Below, piece by piece: positions 8,896 to 17,845 of a stretch of 64,000 nt of DNA. The notes beneath the pieces are model-generated. The model made no database searches, was not told where the DNA came from, and worked only from the letters and a program-made list of their open reading frames with translations. The stretch's first letter is position 1; the number at the start of each line of letters is the position of its first letter. The DNA comes from Buttiauxella izardii (lineage in GTDB: Bacteria; Pseudomonadota; Gammaproteobacteria; Enterobacterales; Enterobacteriaceae), in NCBI RefSeq assembly GCF_003601925.1, contig NZ_QZWH01000060.1, positions 19,024 through 83,023 of the forward strand, read 5' to 3'. The position numbers were made by a program, and so were the translations under genes.

Positions 8896-9393
8896 TCAAA
8901 TACATTTAAAGTAATCAAAGGGTTCGCGGCAGCTATCACAGCGATATAACGCTTTGCAGGCCGTGGAACCGAATTCGCTAATCAGCGAGGTTTGCAAACT
9001 TCCGCAGCGCGGGCAGCTCACTTCGCGGCTCAGTTCGGCGTGGCACGAATGCCCTTGCGGCGGGCTGATGCCGTATTCGCGCAGCCGATTTTTTGCCGCA
9101 GGCGTCATCCAGTCGGTGGTCCACGCCGGGTGCAGCATTTGCTCGATATGCACCGGCGTCAGCTTGGCGGTTTCCATCGCCTCGCGAATCTCTTTCAGCA
9201 GAAAATCCGTCGCCGGACAGCCGGAATAGGTCGGCGTGAAACCGATATGCCAGCCGTCCGCACGGTGATGAACGCCACGCACCATGCCGAGATCGGTAAT
9301 CGTCAGCACCGGGATTTCCGGGTCGCTGATTTGCCCGAGAATGCGCCACACTTCGCGCACTTGCGCCGGTTCCACCACGTCGAGAGTTTGCAT
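8896..9393 (-). CDS. paaD: PaaD, MIP18/DUF59 maturation factor of the epoxidase
   Basis: A 165-residue protein needed for PaaABC epoxidase activity, probably in metal or iron-sulfur assembly. The DUF59 domain includes SDPEIPVLTITDLGMVRGV and TPTYSGCPATDFL with the conserved Cys. The C-terminal zinc-ribbon-like tail carries CPRCG, CKALYRCDSC and a terminal Cys. The ATG at 9393 (MQTLDVVEPAQ) was chosen by family alignment; the frame stays open upstream across paaC only by chance. The gap to paaE is 7 bp. Confidence 0.95.
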   Translation of the reverse strand: MQTLDVVEPAQVREVWRILGQISDPEIPVLTITDLGMVRGVHHRADGWHIGFTPTYSGCPATDFLLKEIREAMETAKLTPVHIEQMLHPAWTTDWMTPAAKNRLREYGISPPQGHSCHAELSREVSCPRCGSLQTSLISEFGSTACKALYRCDSCREPFDYFKCI

Positions 9394-9403
9394 AAAAACC
9401 TCA

Positions 9404-10159
9404 CTACCACTGCTGATTGGGATAAGCGCGTTGCAGATACTGCATTTCTGCCAGTAGCGGCCCGAGATGCTCGGTGTGCAGCCCCTGTTTGCCGCCAGTG
9501 CGATATTGCGCTTCCTGCGGTTTAACCAGCGAGGCTGCGAGCAAACCGTTAAAGACTTCCGCTTCCCAGGCTGCGCGTAATTCCCGCGGATCAACCGCGA
9601 TCCCTTGTTCCGCGAGGCTGATTTCCAGCTCGTCGGCATGGAACATTTCGCCGCTAAAACGCCACAGTTTGTTGAGCGACTGCTGCATTTTCTGCTGAGA
9701 AAACTCGGTGCCGTTGCCGAGGCGAACCAGCCAGCCACGGCTAAAACGCAAGTGATAACGCACTTCTTTGATGGATTTCGCGGCAATCGCCGCCAGTTGT
9801 GAATCGCGGCTTGCCGTAAGACGGCTGAACAGTTCAACGTGCCAGGCATCCAGCAAATACTGGCGCATCAGCGTGTCGGCAAAATCGCCATTCGGCTGCT
9901 CGGCCAATAACAAATTTTGGTACTGGCGTTCATCGCGGCCATAAGCCAGTTGGTCTTCATCAAGCTGCGCGCCCTGAAGTTCGGCGGCATAGCTCAAAAA
10001 ATTGCGCGCCTGGCCGAGTAAATCCAGGCCGATATTCGCCAGCGCGAGGTCAATTTCCAGCTCTGGCGCGTGTCCGCACCAGCCGGTTAAGCGCTGTGCC
10101 AGCACCAGGCAAGTGTCTCCGAGGCGCAGTGTGTAAGTGGTTAACGGGGAATAAGTCAT
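9404..10159 (-). CDS. paaC: Phenylacetyl-CoA 1,2-epoxidase, structural subunit PaaC
   Basis: Ferritin-like structural partner of PaaA (251 residues) without a functional diiron site. Typical segments are LGDTCLVLAQRL, GLDLLGQARNFLSYAAEL, KEVRYHLRFSRGWLVRLGNG and GLHTEHLGPLLAEMQYLQR. The start MTYSPLTTYTLRLG at 10159 aligns with E. coli PaaC (248 residues); an in-frame GTG four codons upstream is less likely. It overlaps nothing and lies 8 bp after paaB. Confidence 0.95.
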   Translation of the reverse strand: MTYSPLTTYTLRLGDTCLVLAQRLTGWCGHAPELEIDLALANIGLDLLGQARNFLSYAAELQGAQLDEDQLAYGRDERQYQNLLLAEQPNGDFADTLMRQYLLDAWHVELFSRLTASRDSQLAAIAAKSIKEVRYHLRFSRGWLVRLGNGTEFSQQKMQQSLNKLWRFSGEMFHADELEISLAEQGIAVDPRELRAAWEAEVFNGLLAASLVKPQEAQYRTGGKQGLHTEHLGPLLAEMQYLQRAYPNQQW

Positions 10160-10167
10160 TGCGCGCC

Positions 10168-10455
10168 TCACATGTGCTCGATGCCATCAGGGAGGGTGTA
10201 GAACGTGGGGTGGCGATAAATTTTGGTTTCCGCCGGGTCGAAAAATGCACCACGTTCTTCGGGCTGCGAGGCAATGATTTCGCTCGCTTTCACCACCCAA
10301 ATTGAGCAACCTTCGGAGCGGCGGGTGTACGCATCGCGGGCGTTTTCCAGCGCCATTTGCTCATCGGCGGCGTGCAGGCTGCCCACGTGACGGTGCGAAA
10401 GCCCTTGTTTGCTGCGGATAAAAACTTCATATAACGGCCAGTGAATATTGCTCAT
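10168..10455 (-). CDS. paaB: Phenylacetyl-CoA 1,2-epoxidase, small subunit PaaB
   Basis: A 95-residue protein of the epoxidase complex, needed for assembly of PaaA-PaaC heterodimers into the full enzyme. It is nearly collinear with E. coli PaaB: WPLYEVFIRSKQGLSHRHVG, then HAADEQMALENARDAYTRR, ending IEHM. The start MSNIHWPLY at 10455 follows a GAAGGAA-like ribosome site. A REP palindrome separates it from paaA, unlike the compact joints elsewhere in the operon. Confidence 0.95.
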   Translation of the reverse strand: MSNIHWPLYEVFIRSKQGLSHRHVGSLHAADEQMALENARDAYTRRSEGCSIWVVKASEIIASQPEERGAFFDPAETKIYRHPTFYTLPDGIEHM

Positions 10456-10482
10456 CAGTTCTTCCTTTAGATCGTGTGTCAT

Positions 10483-10513
10483 TGTCGGATGACGCTTCGC
10501 TTATCCGACCTAC
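10483..10513. repeat. REP element inside the paa operon (paaA-paaB gap)
   Basis: GTCGGAT-GACGCTTCGCT-TATCCGAC followed by CTAC is a REP-type palindrome, in the 70-bp gap between the paaA stop and the paaB start. A near-identical copy lies at 23523. Inside a transcript it would form a stable hairpin. Confidence 0.85.
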
Positions 10514-10525
10514 AAAATCAAAACG

Positions 10526-11443
10526 TTATGCGACGTTTTTGCTGGCATAAGAGAGAGCGGCTTCGCGCACCCACGCGCCCTCTTCCCAGGCTTTGCGCTT
10601 GGCGGCCAGGCGTTCTTCGTTGCACAACCCGCGCCCGGCGACCACTTCGTTAAACTCTTGCCAGTCGATTTCGCCAAACTCGTAATGCCCGGTGGTGTCG
10701 TTGAAACGCAGGTCTTTATCCGGCACGGTCATGCCAAGCATTTCCACCTGTGGCACGGTATTATCGACAAAGCGCTGGCGCAGCTCGTCGTTGCCAAAGC
10801 GTTTGATTTTCCACGCCAGGCTCTGGGCGCTGTTCGGCGAGTTGTCGTCGTTGGGGCCAAACATCATCAACGCAGGCCACCAGAAACGGTTGATCGCGTC
10901 CTGCAACATCTGGCGCTGTTCTTCGCTTCCCTGAGCCAGCACGTTGCAGGCCTCAAAACCCTGGCGCTGGTGGAAGCTCTCTTCTTTGCAGATTTTCACC
11001 ATCGCCCTGGCATATGGCCCGTAAGAGGTGCGGCACAGCGCGACCTGGTTAACAATCGCCGCGCCATCAACCAGCCAGCCAATCACGCCGATATCGGCCC
11101 AGTTCAGCGTCGGGTAGTTAAAGATCGAGGAGTATTTCATCTTGCCGTCGAGCATCTTCTGGTAGATGTCCTCCCGCGTGCAGCCCAGCGTTTCCGCCGC
11201 GCTGTAGAGGTACAAACCGTGTCCGGCTTCGTCCTGCACCTTCGCCAGCAAAATCGCTTTGCGTTTCAGACTCGGCGCGCGAGTCAGCCAGTTACCTTCC
11301 GGCAGCATGCCAACAATCTCGGAATGGGCGTGTTGCCCAATCTGGCGGATCAGCGTTTTGCGGTATTCGTCGGGCATCCAGTCCTGCGGTTCAATCGCGA
11401 TTTCCTGTGCGATTCGCTCATCAAAGCGGTGTTGTTCAGTCAA
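10526..11443 (-). CDS. paaA: Phenylacetyl-CoA 1,2-epoxidase, catalytic subunit PaaA
   Basis: Diiron oxygenase subunit (305 residues) that epoxidises the ring of phenylacetyl-CoA. The carboxylate/His ligands sit in [13 protein letters not shown] and [13 protein letters not shown]. Other conserved blocks are [20 protein letters not shown] and [18 protein letters not shown]. It is slightly shorter at the C-terminus than E. coli PaaA (309 residues). It is the first gene of the leftward operon, expressed from the divergent paaA/paaZ control region. Confidence 0.97.
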   Translation of the reverse strand: MTEQHRFDERIAQEIAIEPQDWMPDEYRKTLIRQIGQHAHSEIVGMLPEGNWLTRAPSLKRKAILLAKVQDEAGHGLYLYSAAETLGCTREDIYQKMLDGKMKYSSIFNYPTLNWADIGVIGWLVDGAAIVNQVALCRTSYGPYARAMVKICKEESFHQRQGFEACNVLAQGSEEQRQMLQDAINRFWWPALMMFGPNDDNSPNSAQSLAWKIKRFGNDELRQRFVDNTVPQVEMLGMTVPDKDLRFNDTTGHYEFGEIDWQEFNEVVAGRGLCNEERLAAKRKAWEEGAWVREAALSYASKNVA

Positions 11444-11449
11444 GTCATC

Positions 11450-11500
11450 ACCTTTTATGATTCAAATAAGATTCACTAAATCGCTTTCTGTGAATCACTT
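11450..11500 (-). promoter_or_regulatory. Candidate PaaX operator at the paaA promoter
   Basis: An inverted repeat GATTCAC (11470-11476) / GTGAATC (11490-11496) lies 27-53 bp upstream of the paaA ATG. A further TTTATGATTC copy begins at 11455. The TGATTCAC core matches the E. coli PaaX site except for A where E. coli has G in GYG. The position fits repression at the paaA promoter. Confidence 0.5.
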
Positions 11501-11553
11501 AATGATTAAAAGTTACAGATAAGTTAACTAAAACAGCAAAAATTACACGCAAC

Positions 11554-11575
11554 CTTTGTGAGCATTATCACGATA
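11554..11575. promoter_or_regulatory. CRP-cAMP site in the paaA/paaZ divergent region
   Basis: TGTGA-GCATTA-TCACG (11557-11572) matches the CRP consensus TGTGA-N6-TCACA at nine of ten core bases. It is placed about midway between the divergent paaA and paaZ starts. In E. coli the paa promoters are activated by CRP and IHF, so glucose repression of both transcripts is expected here. Confidence 0.65.
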
Positions 11576-11668
11576 AATTTTAAATAAACGCCTTTATTCA
11601 TAGAGATAACGAAATCATCAAAACCACACGCATTCACATTGTTAACAAATTATTAAATTACAGCTTGA

Positions 11669-11690
11669 TTTTTATGATTCACAAATCAAA
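11669..11690 (+). promoter_or_regulatory. Candidate PaaX operator at the paaZ promoter
   Basis: TTTATGATTCACAAA (11671-11685) matches about 12 of 15 positions of the recalled E. coli PaaX consensus and shares TGATTCACA with the sites near paaX and paaA. It lies 45-60 bp upstream of the paaZ ATG. Confidence 0.45.
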
Positions 11691-11729
11691 CATTGAATGC
11701 ATTAAACGTAATACTTAATGAGGTGTGAG

Positions 11730-13763
11730 ATGCAGCAGTTAACCAGTTATCTTTCTGGCTTTTGGCTGATGGGCCACGGCAAAGAACGCACGATAAATCA
11801 TGCAATTAGCGGCGAAGCGTTGTATCAAGTGACAAGCGAAGGGCTGGATATGGCGCAGGCTCGCCGCTACGCCATCGACCACGGCGGCAATGCGTTGCGC
11901 GCCATGACCTTTGTGCAACGCGCAGCCATGATCAAGGCGGTGGCGAAACATCTGCTGGCGAACAAAGAGTCGTTTTACGCGATTTCTTATCAAACCGGGG
12001 CGACACGCGCAGACAGTTGGGTGGATATCGAAGGCGGCATTGGCACCCTGTTCGCTTATGCCGGGATGGGGAATCGCGAGTTGCCAGACGATGTGTTGTG
12101 GCCGGAAGACGAAATGATCCCGCTGTCTAAACAAGGCGGATTTGCCGCCCGCCATGTGCTGACCTCTAAATCCGGCGTCGCGCTGCATATCAACGCGTTC
12201 AACTTCCCGTGCTGGGGAATGTTAGAAAAGCTCGCCCCAACCTGGCTTGCGGGAATGCCAGCGATTATCAAACCCGGCACTGCCAGCGCACAATTAACTC
12301 ACGCGATGGTGAAGTCGATTGTTGATTCGGGCCTGGTGCCGAAAGGCGCAATCAGCCTGATTTGCGGCGGCGTGGGTAATCTGTTTGATTTGTTTGACGA
12401 GCAGGATGTGGTGACGTTTACCGGTTCCGCCAGCACCGGTCAGAAGTTACGTTGTCACCCAAACATTATCGCCCGTTCGGTGCCTTTCACCATGGAAGCC
12501 GATTCCCTGAACTGCTGCGTATTGGGTGATGATGTCACACCAGAACAACCTGAATTTGCGCTATTTATTCGTGAAACCGTGCGTGAGATGACGGCTAAAG
12601 CCGGGCAAAAATGCACCGCCATTCGCCGCATTATCGTTCCTCAGGCGCAACTCGAAAACGTTGTGCAGGCGCTGAAAGCGAAGCTTGAAAAAATCCAGCC
12701 AGGCGACCCGGCGCACGAAGGCGTGAAAATGGGTGCATTGGTCAGCCTCGAGCAGCGTGACGACGTGCAAAGCAAAGTGAATCAGTTGCTTGCCGCAGGC
12801 TGTAAAGTTGTGGTCGGAGGCAACGCCGACTCTTCGCACGCGGGTGCCTTCTTCCCGCCGACTTTGCTGCTTTGCCAGCAACCTGATGAAACCCCTGCCG
12901 TTCATGAACTGGAAGCCTTCGGCCCGGTCGCCACGGTGATGCCGTATCACGACGGCGAACATGCGATGGCGTTGGCACGTGCGGGCCAGGGCAGCCTGGC
13001 GGGAACGCTGGTGACGGCGAATGGTGAAATTGCGCGCCAGTTTATTCTCGGTGCGGCGCGTGCGCACGGGCGTATTCAGGTGCTGAACCAGGAGTCGTCC
13101 GTGGAATCCACCGGGCACGGTTCCCCACTGCCGATGCTGGTTCACGGCGGCCCAGGCCGCGCGGGCGGTGGCGAAGAATTGGGTGGCCTGCGGGCAGTGA
13201 AACACTACATGCAACGCACGGCGATTCAGGGCAGTCCGTCGATGTTGGCGGCGGTGAGCAAGCAATGGAGCTACGGCGCAGCGGTGCATGAAGATCCCGT
13301 TCACCCGTTCCGTAAACAGTTTGACGATCTGCAAATTGGCGAAAGTTTACTGACCGCGCGCCGCACCATTACCGAAGCCGATATCGTCAATTTCGCCAAT
13401 CTTAGCGGCGACCATTTCTACGCTCATGTCGACAAAATCGGCGCGGCGGAATCGTTCTTTGGTGAACGCGTGGCGCACGGCTACTTTGTGGTTTCTGCCG
13501 CCGCCGGGTTATTCGTCGACCCAGGCGTGGGGCCAGTTATCGCCAACTACGGCATGGAAAACCTACGTTTTATCGAACCGGTGAAAATCGGCGATACCAT
13601 TCAAGTGCGTCTGACATGCAAGCGCAAAACCGCCAAACCACAAAAGACGGCTGAAGATAAACCGGTCGGCGTGGTGGAATGGGCGGTGGAGGTGATGAAT
13701 CAGGAGAATCAATCGGTGGCGATTTATTCGATTTTGACACTGGTCGCAAGGAGGGTTTCTTAA
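11730..13763 (+). CDS. paaZ: Bifunctional oxepin-CoA hydrolase / 3-oxo-5,6-dehydrosuberyl-CoA semialdehyde dehydrogenase
   Basis: Fusion protein of 677 residues. The C-terminal MaoC-like hydratase (about 530-677, with [20 protein letters not shown]) opens the oxepin ring. The N-terminal aldehyde dehydrogenase (about 1-510) oxidises the reactive aldehyde, with [11 protein letters not shown] supplying the Glu and [10 protein letters not shown] the nucleophilic Cys. The ATG at 11730 ([10 protein letters not shown]) follows GAGGTGTGAG and aligns with E. coli; an in-frame ATG at 11718 is too close to that ribosome site. It is divergent from paaA. Confidence 0.97.
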   Translation: MQQLTSYLSGFWLMGHGKERTINHAISGEALYQVTSEGLDMAQARRYAIDHGGNALRAMTFVQRAAMIKAVAKHLLANKESFYAISYQTGATRADSWVDIEGGIGTLFAYAGMGNRELPDDVLWPEDEMIPLSKQGGFAARHVLTSKSGVALHINAFNFPCWGMLEKLAPTWLAGMPAIIKPGTASAQLTHAMVKSIVDSGLVPKGAISLICGGVGNLFDLFDEQDVVTFTGSASTGQKLRCHPNIIARSVPFTMEADSLNCCVLGDDVTPEQPEFALFIRETVREMTAKAGQKCTAIRRIIVPQAQLENVVQALKAKLEKIQPGDPAHEGVKMGALVSLEQRDDVQSKVNQLLAAGCKVVVGGNADSSHAGAFFPPTLLLCQQPDETPAVHELEAFGPVATVMPYHDGEHAMALARAGQGSLAGTLVTANGEIARQFILGAARAHGRIQVLNQESSVESTGHGSPLPMLVHGGPGRAGGGEELGGLRAVKHYMQRTAIQGSPSMLAAVSKQWSYGAAVHEDPVHPFRKQFDDLQIGESLLTARRTITEADIVNFANLSGDHFYAHVDKIGAAESFFGERVAHGYFVVSAAAGLFVDPGVGPVIANYGMENLRFIEPVKIGDTIQVRLTCKRKTAKPQKTAEDKPVGVVEWAVEVMNQENQSVAIYSILTLVARRVS

Positions 13764-13780
13764 ACGTTAGTGCGTATGGC

Positions 13781-13805
13781 GACGGGAGCGAGCCTCGCCC
13801 CCGTC
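13781..13805. terminator. Hairpin between paaZ and the LysR gene
   Basis: The stem GACGGG.GCGA, loop GCC, and TCGC.CCCGTC gives a long GC-rich hairpin in the 46-bp gap between convergent genes. The T-tract is weak on either side, so termination efficiency is uncertain. Confidence 0.5.
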
Positions 13806-13809
13806 ACAT

Positions 13810-14724
13810 TTAACTCTCATCACCCAACCGGGTGATGGCTCTGCGCAAATAATTCAGCACCGTCGTGGCGGCCTCCGTCATCGACGCGTTATTCAGCGTC
13901 ACCGCCCCGACATCCATATACGTAGTGCTATCCGCAATGCTACGGCGCATAACGCGCAAACCTTCAAGCGACCATGGGCGATAAACCAGGTCCGACAAAA
14001 TCGTCACGCCCTTTCCTTTTGCCACCAGGCTGCGTACCGTTTCAAACGAGGTGGTGGTAAAGCCGATATTTGGGCTTCCTCCCTGCGTGCGCCAGTGCTC
14101 GGTGATCACATCCGGGTATTCGTCGGTATCGAGCAGTAAAAATGGCAGGTTTTCGATATCGGCAAGATGAATGACCGACTGGTTTAATAGCGGATGCCCC
14201 TGGGCCACCCACAGGCGGCGGGGTGAACGGATAAAGATTTCAGTATTTAACGCATCGTCCGGGGGAATATTCGAGGTTAATAGCAGCGAAAAATCGGTTT
14301 CATGACGTTTTAAAGATTCGGTTAATACCTGCGGATTGGCTTCGATAAAGTTAATCGTCATTAATGGGAAATGCTGCTCAACCTCAAGAATAATCGCCGG
14401 TAATAAATAAGCAGAAAGCGTTTTGGCAATGCCAATATTCACCGTGCCTTTTTCCAGTTGGGGCTGATACAACAAATCGTCTATCGCAATCTGGCTTTCA
14501 TTAATTATTTTACGTGCGTAATGCAAAAAGCGCTCGCCTGCGGTTGTGAGCTGAATCCCTTTTGGCAAACGAATAAATAGCTGATTGTTTAATGAGGACT
14601 CGAGATTGCGCATCGCCACCGTCATCGACGACTGCGAGATATTACATTGCGATGCGGCTTTAGAGATCTGTTGTGTCTGTGCTAAAGCGATGAAAAATTC
14701 CAGTTGCCGCAATGTGAATCTCAT
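13810..14724 (-). CDS. LysR-family transcriptional regulator
   Basis: A 304-residue LysR regulator. The N-terminal HTH is MRFTLRQLEFFIALAQTQQI followed by SKAASQCNISQSSMTVAMRN. The remainder (about 90-295) is a substrate-binding-like effector domain with GTVNIGIAKTLSAYLLPAII at its start. It is divergent from an EamA exporter gene with 155 bp between them, the usual arrangement for a LysR protein controlling its neighbour. The effector is unknown. I do not recognise a named orthologue. Confidence 0.85.
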   Translation of the reverse strand: MRFTLRQLEFFIALAQTQQISKAASQCNISQSSMTVAMRNLESSLNNQLFIRLPKGIQLTTAGERFLHYARKIINESQIAIDDLLYQPQLEKGTVNIGIAKTLSAYLLPAIILEVEQHFPLMTINFIEANPQVLTESLKRHETDFSLLLTSNIPPDDALNTEIFIRSPRRLWVAQGHPLLNQSVIHLADIENLPFLLLDTDEYPDVITEHWRTQGGSPNIGFTTTSFETVRSLVAKGKGVTILSDLVYRPWSLEGLRVMRRSIADSTTYMDVGAVTLNNASMTEAATTVLNYLRRAITRLGDES

Positions 14725-14879
14725 AGTTTTAAACTATACCTCGCAACGAAAAAGATGAATTAGATTTTCACTCCTCGCAATTTTAGCATGGTAATCCTCA
14801 AATCGATGTTCTTATCACCCTCCGGGTATGCATTGAATCTATAGCTGAGTGGTTTAAACTGTCTTCAGGAACTCAAATT

Positions 14880-15827
14880 ATGCCGTATTTACTGTTAAGC
14901 CTTGCTGCCTGTTTCTGGGGCGGAAACTATGTGGTTGGCCATGTGTTAGTGGCGCAGGTCGACCCGATTGTCCTGTCGGAAGCCCGTTGGATGCTCACCG
15001 CCCTGTTGCTCATCGGCCTCTATTTCCGCCAGATAAAAGCACAGTGGGCGGCGATGGTAGAGGCAAAATACACGGTATTTTTCCTCGCGCTATGTGGGCA
15101 AGTGTTATTCCCGGTGACGCTGTACGTTGGCCTGCAATATACCTCTTCATTAAATGCGGCGATTTATTTATCTACCACGCCCGCATTGGTGTTGCTGATC
15201 AATAAGTTTATTTTCAAAGAGACGATTTCCCGGCGCAATATTTATGGCGTGGTGCTCAGTTCGTTGGGGGTGATATATCTGGTGATGCAGGGCGATCTGT
15301 TACATTTGAATACGCTGAAAAATTTGAACCGTGGTGATATCTGGACGATGGCGTCGGCCATTAGCTGGGCATTGTATTGCGCCTTTTTACGCCTCAAACC
15401 CAAACAGATTGGTGGCAACGCATTTGTTGCGGTTAGCGCGGCGATTGGCGCCATTGTTCTGCTGCCCGTTTTATCGCTTTACGCGGCAACACATTTTGGC
15501 CCGCCGTTAAAGCTGTCTCTGGATACTGGCTGCATGTTGGGACTGGCGTATCTGGTTATCTTCCCGTCATGGCTGTCTTATCTGCTGTGGAATAAAGGGA
15601 TTCAGGCGATTGGCGCAACGCGGGGTGAAGTTTATTCGCACCTGATTCCATTGACTGGCGGCGTGTTTAGCGTGCTGTTTCTCAACGTGCCGTTACACGG
15701 TTTTCATCTGATCAGCGCCCTGCTTATTGCACTGGGAATTGCCCTTTGCTCGATGGCTCCAAAGAAGAAGCATCGATGTTTCGCCGCCTTAGTCATTTCT
15801 AAGGCGGCTTGTGAGGCAATTATTTAA
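14880..15827 (+). CDS. EamA-family (DMT) inner-membrane transporter
   Basis: A 315-residue protein with about ten hydrophobic segments in two repeats. It begins MPYLLLSLAACFWGGNYVVG, typical of EamA/RhaT-like exporters of amino acids or metabolites. A second repeat starts near residue 150 (RGDIWTMASAISWALYCAFL). It is probably controlled by the divergent LysR protein. The last about 20 codons, after the final membrane helix, are formed by a CCGCCTTAG/CTAAGGCGG hairpin, so the cytoplasmic tail may be a recent extension. The stop overlaps the convergent lipoprotein gene by 4 bp. The substrate is not predictable. Confidence 0.85.
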   Translation: MPYLLLSLAACFWGGNYVVGHVLVAQVDPIVLSEARWMLTALLLIGLYFRQIKAQWAAMVEAKYTVFFLALCGQVLFPVTLYVGLQYTSSLNAAIYLSTTPALVLLINKFIFKETISRRNIYGVVLSSLGVIYLVMQGDLLHLNTLKNLNRGDIWTMASAISWALYCAFLRLKPKQIGGNAFVAVSAAIGAIVLLPVLSLYAATHFGPPLKLSLDTGCMLGLAYLVIFPSWLSYLLWNKGIQAIGATRGEVYSHLIPLTGGVFSVLFLNVPLHGFHLISALLIALGIALCSMAPKKKHRCFAALVISKAACEAII

Positions 15828-16297
15828 TTATCGCAGTGGCCTTGTTGGGCCAGTTTCACTTCCGGCTTGGAAACAACGCGCTTACCTTCAGTTTCAGAAG
15901 ACTCGCTCAAACCTGCGCCACCGACAAATGCTCCCATCTTTATATATTGTCTGATGAAGTAGTTCTTGCCTGCTTGCATGAATAACGACAGATCATTTGG
16001 CGAAAATTCAGACTCGGTGGAAATCTTATGCGTCTGATTACCTGTAACTTGCGTATAGAAGAACGTTCTATCCGCCGTTTCGCCTACACATTTGCCATCG
16101 ACATACACATCTTTTTTAAGCGATTTACCCGCAAAGCTATCACGATAAATATACAGCCCAGCTTTGTTTTGCTCTGGAGCGGGGAATGTTTTGGCATTAA
16201 TCGATTCTTGCTCAGGAGCCAAAGGGACACTCGCGCACCCACTGAGAAGTAATGCAGCTAAAACAGAGGTAGCGACCAATAGATTTTTAGTTTTCAT
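15824..16297 (-). CDS. DUF2846-family lipoprotein
   Basis: A 157-residue protein with a lipoprotein signal: a charged start MKTKN, a hydrophobic stretch, and lipobox LLSGC with Cys21. The mature part has the DUF2846 pattern AGLYIYRDSFAGKSLKKDVY and VDGKCVGETADRTFFYTQV. These are envelope lipoproteins of unknown function found widely in proteobacteria. It is convergent with the EamA gene. No functional partner is evident nearby. Confidence 0.8.
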   Translation of the reverse strand: MKTKNLLVATSVLAALLLSGCASVPLAPEQESINAKTFPAPEQNKAGLYIYRDSFAGKSLKKDVYVDGKCVGETADRTFFYTQVTGNQTHKISTESEFSPNDLSLFMQAGKNYFIRQYIKMGAFVGGAGLSESSETEGKRVVSKPEVKLAQQGHCDN

Positions 16298-16524
16298 TAA
16301 AGAAAATCCTTTTATATAAACAGTATGTTTTAAGTTTTTTAAGACGGAGTAATGTCGCCAATGGAAGATAAAAGGTCAAGCAATCAATAAGATGAATACT
16401 AAAAATGGTAGGGAAATATAACATCTATTCTCCTTAACTTAAATTAATCCAGGAATCTTCTCGGCTCTATAAATAAAGCCTCACAATAACTGCCGCTCCG
16501 AATCATAGGAATACCAAACTAAAT

Positions 16525-16542
16525 CGTAAAGTTTAAATTACA
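16525..16542 (+). promoter_or_regulatory. TyrR box 1 (strong) upstream of tyrP
   Basis: CGTAAA-GTTTAA-ATTACA matches the TyrR consensus TGTAAA-N6-TTTACA at 10 of 12 positions. With box 2, it is spaced 23 bp centre to centre, about two helical turns, as in other TyrR-controlled promoters. Confidence 0.65.
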
Positions 16543-16547
16543 CCACC

Positions 16548-16565
16548 TGTAACCCAGATTTGACG
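16548..16565 (+). promoter_or_regulatory. TyrR box 2 (weak) upstream of tyrP
   Basis: TGTAAC-CCAGAT-TTGACG matches the TyrR consensus at 9 of 12 positions. It is immediately promoter-proximal to box 1. In E. coli tyrP, paired strong and weak boxes mediate tyrosine repression and phenylalanine activation. Confidence 0.5.
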
Positions 16566-16633
16566 AGTCCGTAACAATCCCTTACCCTGCGCGGCATAAT
16601 CTCGTTATTACAAGCGTAAATTCAGAGGGAAGC

Positions 16634-17845
16634 GTGAAGAATCGCACTCTTGGCAGTATCTTTATCGTCGCCGGCACCACGATTGGCGCAGGAATGTTGG
16701 CAATGCCGTTGGCTTCAGCAGGCGTGGGTTTTGGTGTGACGTTGCTTTTGCTGGTCGGCCTCTGGGGGTTGATGTGCTACACCGCGCTGCTGTTGGTGGA
16801 GGTTTATCAGCACGTATCCGCCGACACCGGGCTGGGCACCCTTGCCCGCCGTTATCTCGGTAAACCGGGGCAATGGCTGACCGGTTTTAGCATGTTGTTT
16901 TTGATGTACGCGCTGACGGCGGCGTATATCAGCGGTGCAGGCGAGTTGTTATCGGCCAGCCTGAGCCAGTGGTTCTCAACTAATATTTCGGTCACCACCG
17001 GGGTTTTGCTGTTCACGATTGTTGCCGGGGGGATTGTCTGCATCGGCACGCATATGGTGGATATGTTTAACCGCGTGTTGTTCAGCGCCAAAATCGTGAT
17101 GTTGGTGGTGATGCTCGGCTTAATGATGCCGCATATCCACCACACCAATTTGCTGACGCTGCCGCTGGAAAAAGGCCTCGCACTTTCCGCAATCCCGGTG
17201 ATTTTCACTTCGTTTGGTTTCCATGGCAGCGTGCCGAGTATTGTCAGTTATCTGGACGGCAACCTGCGCAAATTACGCTGGGTGTTTATCATCGGCAGCG
17301 CGATTCCGTTGGTGGCCTATATTTTCTGGCAGGTGGCGACGCTGGGCGCGATTGATTCGGGCGTGTTTAGCGGGTTGTTGGCCAATCATTCCGGGCTGAA
17401 TGGTTTGTTGCAGGCGGTTCGTGAAGTGGTGGCTTCGCCGCACGTCGAACTCGCAGTGCATTTATTTGCCGATCTGGCGCTGGCGACTTCGTTCCTCGGC
17501 GTTTCCCTGGGGCTATTTGATTACCTGAGCGATTTGTTTAACCGCAACCGTAATGCCTCCGGGCGGATGCAAACCGGGCTGATGACCTTTGTTCCACCGC
17601 TGGTGTTTGCGCTGTTTTATCCGCAAGGATTTGTGATGGCGCTGGGTTACGCGGGTGTCGCGTTGGCGATTCTGGCGCTGATTATTCCGTCGCTGTTGGT
17701 CTGGAAAAGCCGCCAGATGCAAACTGAAACGGTTTACCGCGTTGCGGGCGGCAAACCGTTGTTGGTTCTGGTGTTCGCTTGCGGCATCGCGGTGATTGTG
17801 ATTCAGGCGCTGATTGCCAGCGGCGCGTTGCCGGAAGTGGGTTAA
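16634..17845 (+). CDS. tyrP: Tyrosine-specific proton symporter
   Basis: HAAAP-family inner-membrane permease (403 residues, about 11 helices) that imports tyrosine. It is collinear with E. coli TyrP throughout: [60 protein letters not shown], and the C-terminal LPEVG. Translation starts at a GTG (16634) preceded by AGAGGGAAGC. The tandem TyrR boxes upstream support the identification over the close paralogues Mtr and TnaB. Confidence 0.95.
   Translation: MKNRTLGSIFIVAGTTIGAGMLAMPLASAGVGFGVTLLLLVGLWGLMCYTALLLVEVYQHVSADTGLGTLARRYLGKPGQWLTGFSMLFLMYALTAAYISGAGELLSASLSQWFSTNISVTTGVLLFTIVAGGIVCIGTHMVDMFNRVLFSAKIVMLVVMLGLMMPHIHHTNLLTLPLEKGLALSAIPVIFTSFGFHGSVPSIVSYLDGNLRKLRWVFIIGSAIPLVAYIFWQVATLGAIDSGVFSGLLANHSGLNGLLQAVREVVASPHVELAVHLFADLALATSFLGVSLGLFDYLSDLFNRNRNASGRMQTGLMTFVPPLVFALFYPQGFVMALGYAGVALAILALIIPSLLVWKSRQMQTETVYRVAGGKPLLVLVFACGIAVIVIQALIASGALPEVG

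Larger units (their letters stand above)
16298..16633. promoter_or_regulatory. Intergenic region with the tyrP control sequences
   Basis: This 336-bp AT-rich gap separates the divergent lipoprotein gene and tyrP. The tyrP-proximal half holds the two TyrR boxes listed separately, and a CATAAT hexamer (16595-16600) that may be the -10. I see no small gene in the rest. Confidence 0.5.

Noticed and set aside
9394..9849. Open extension upstream of paaD giving a 317-residue protein
   Set aside because: The extra 152 codons lie inside paaC in another frame and resemble no family; the ATG at 9393 matches PaaD N-termini.
16560..16600. TTGACG at 16560 as the tyrP -35 element with CATAAT as -10
   Set aside because: The spacer is 29 bp, far beyond the usable 16-18 bp; TTGACG is better explained as part of the second TyrR box.
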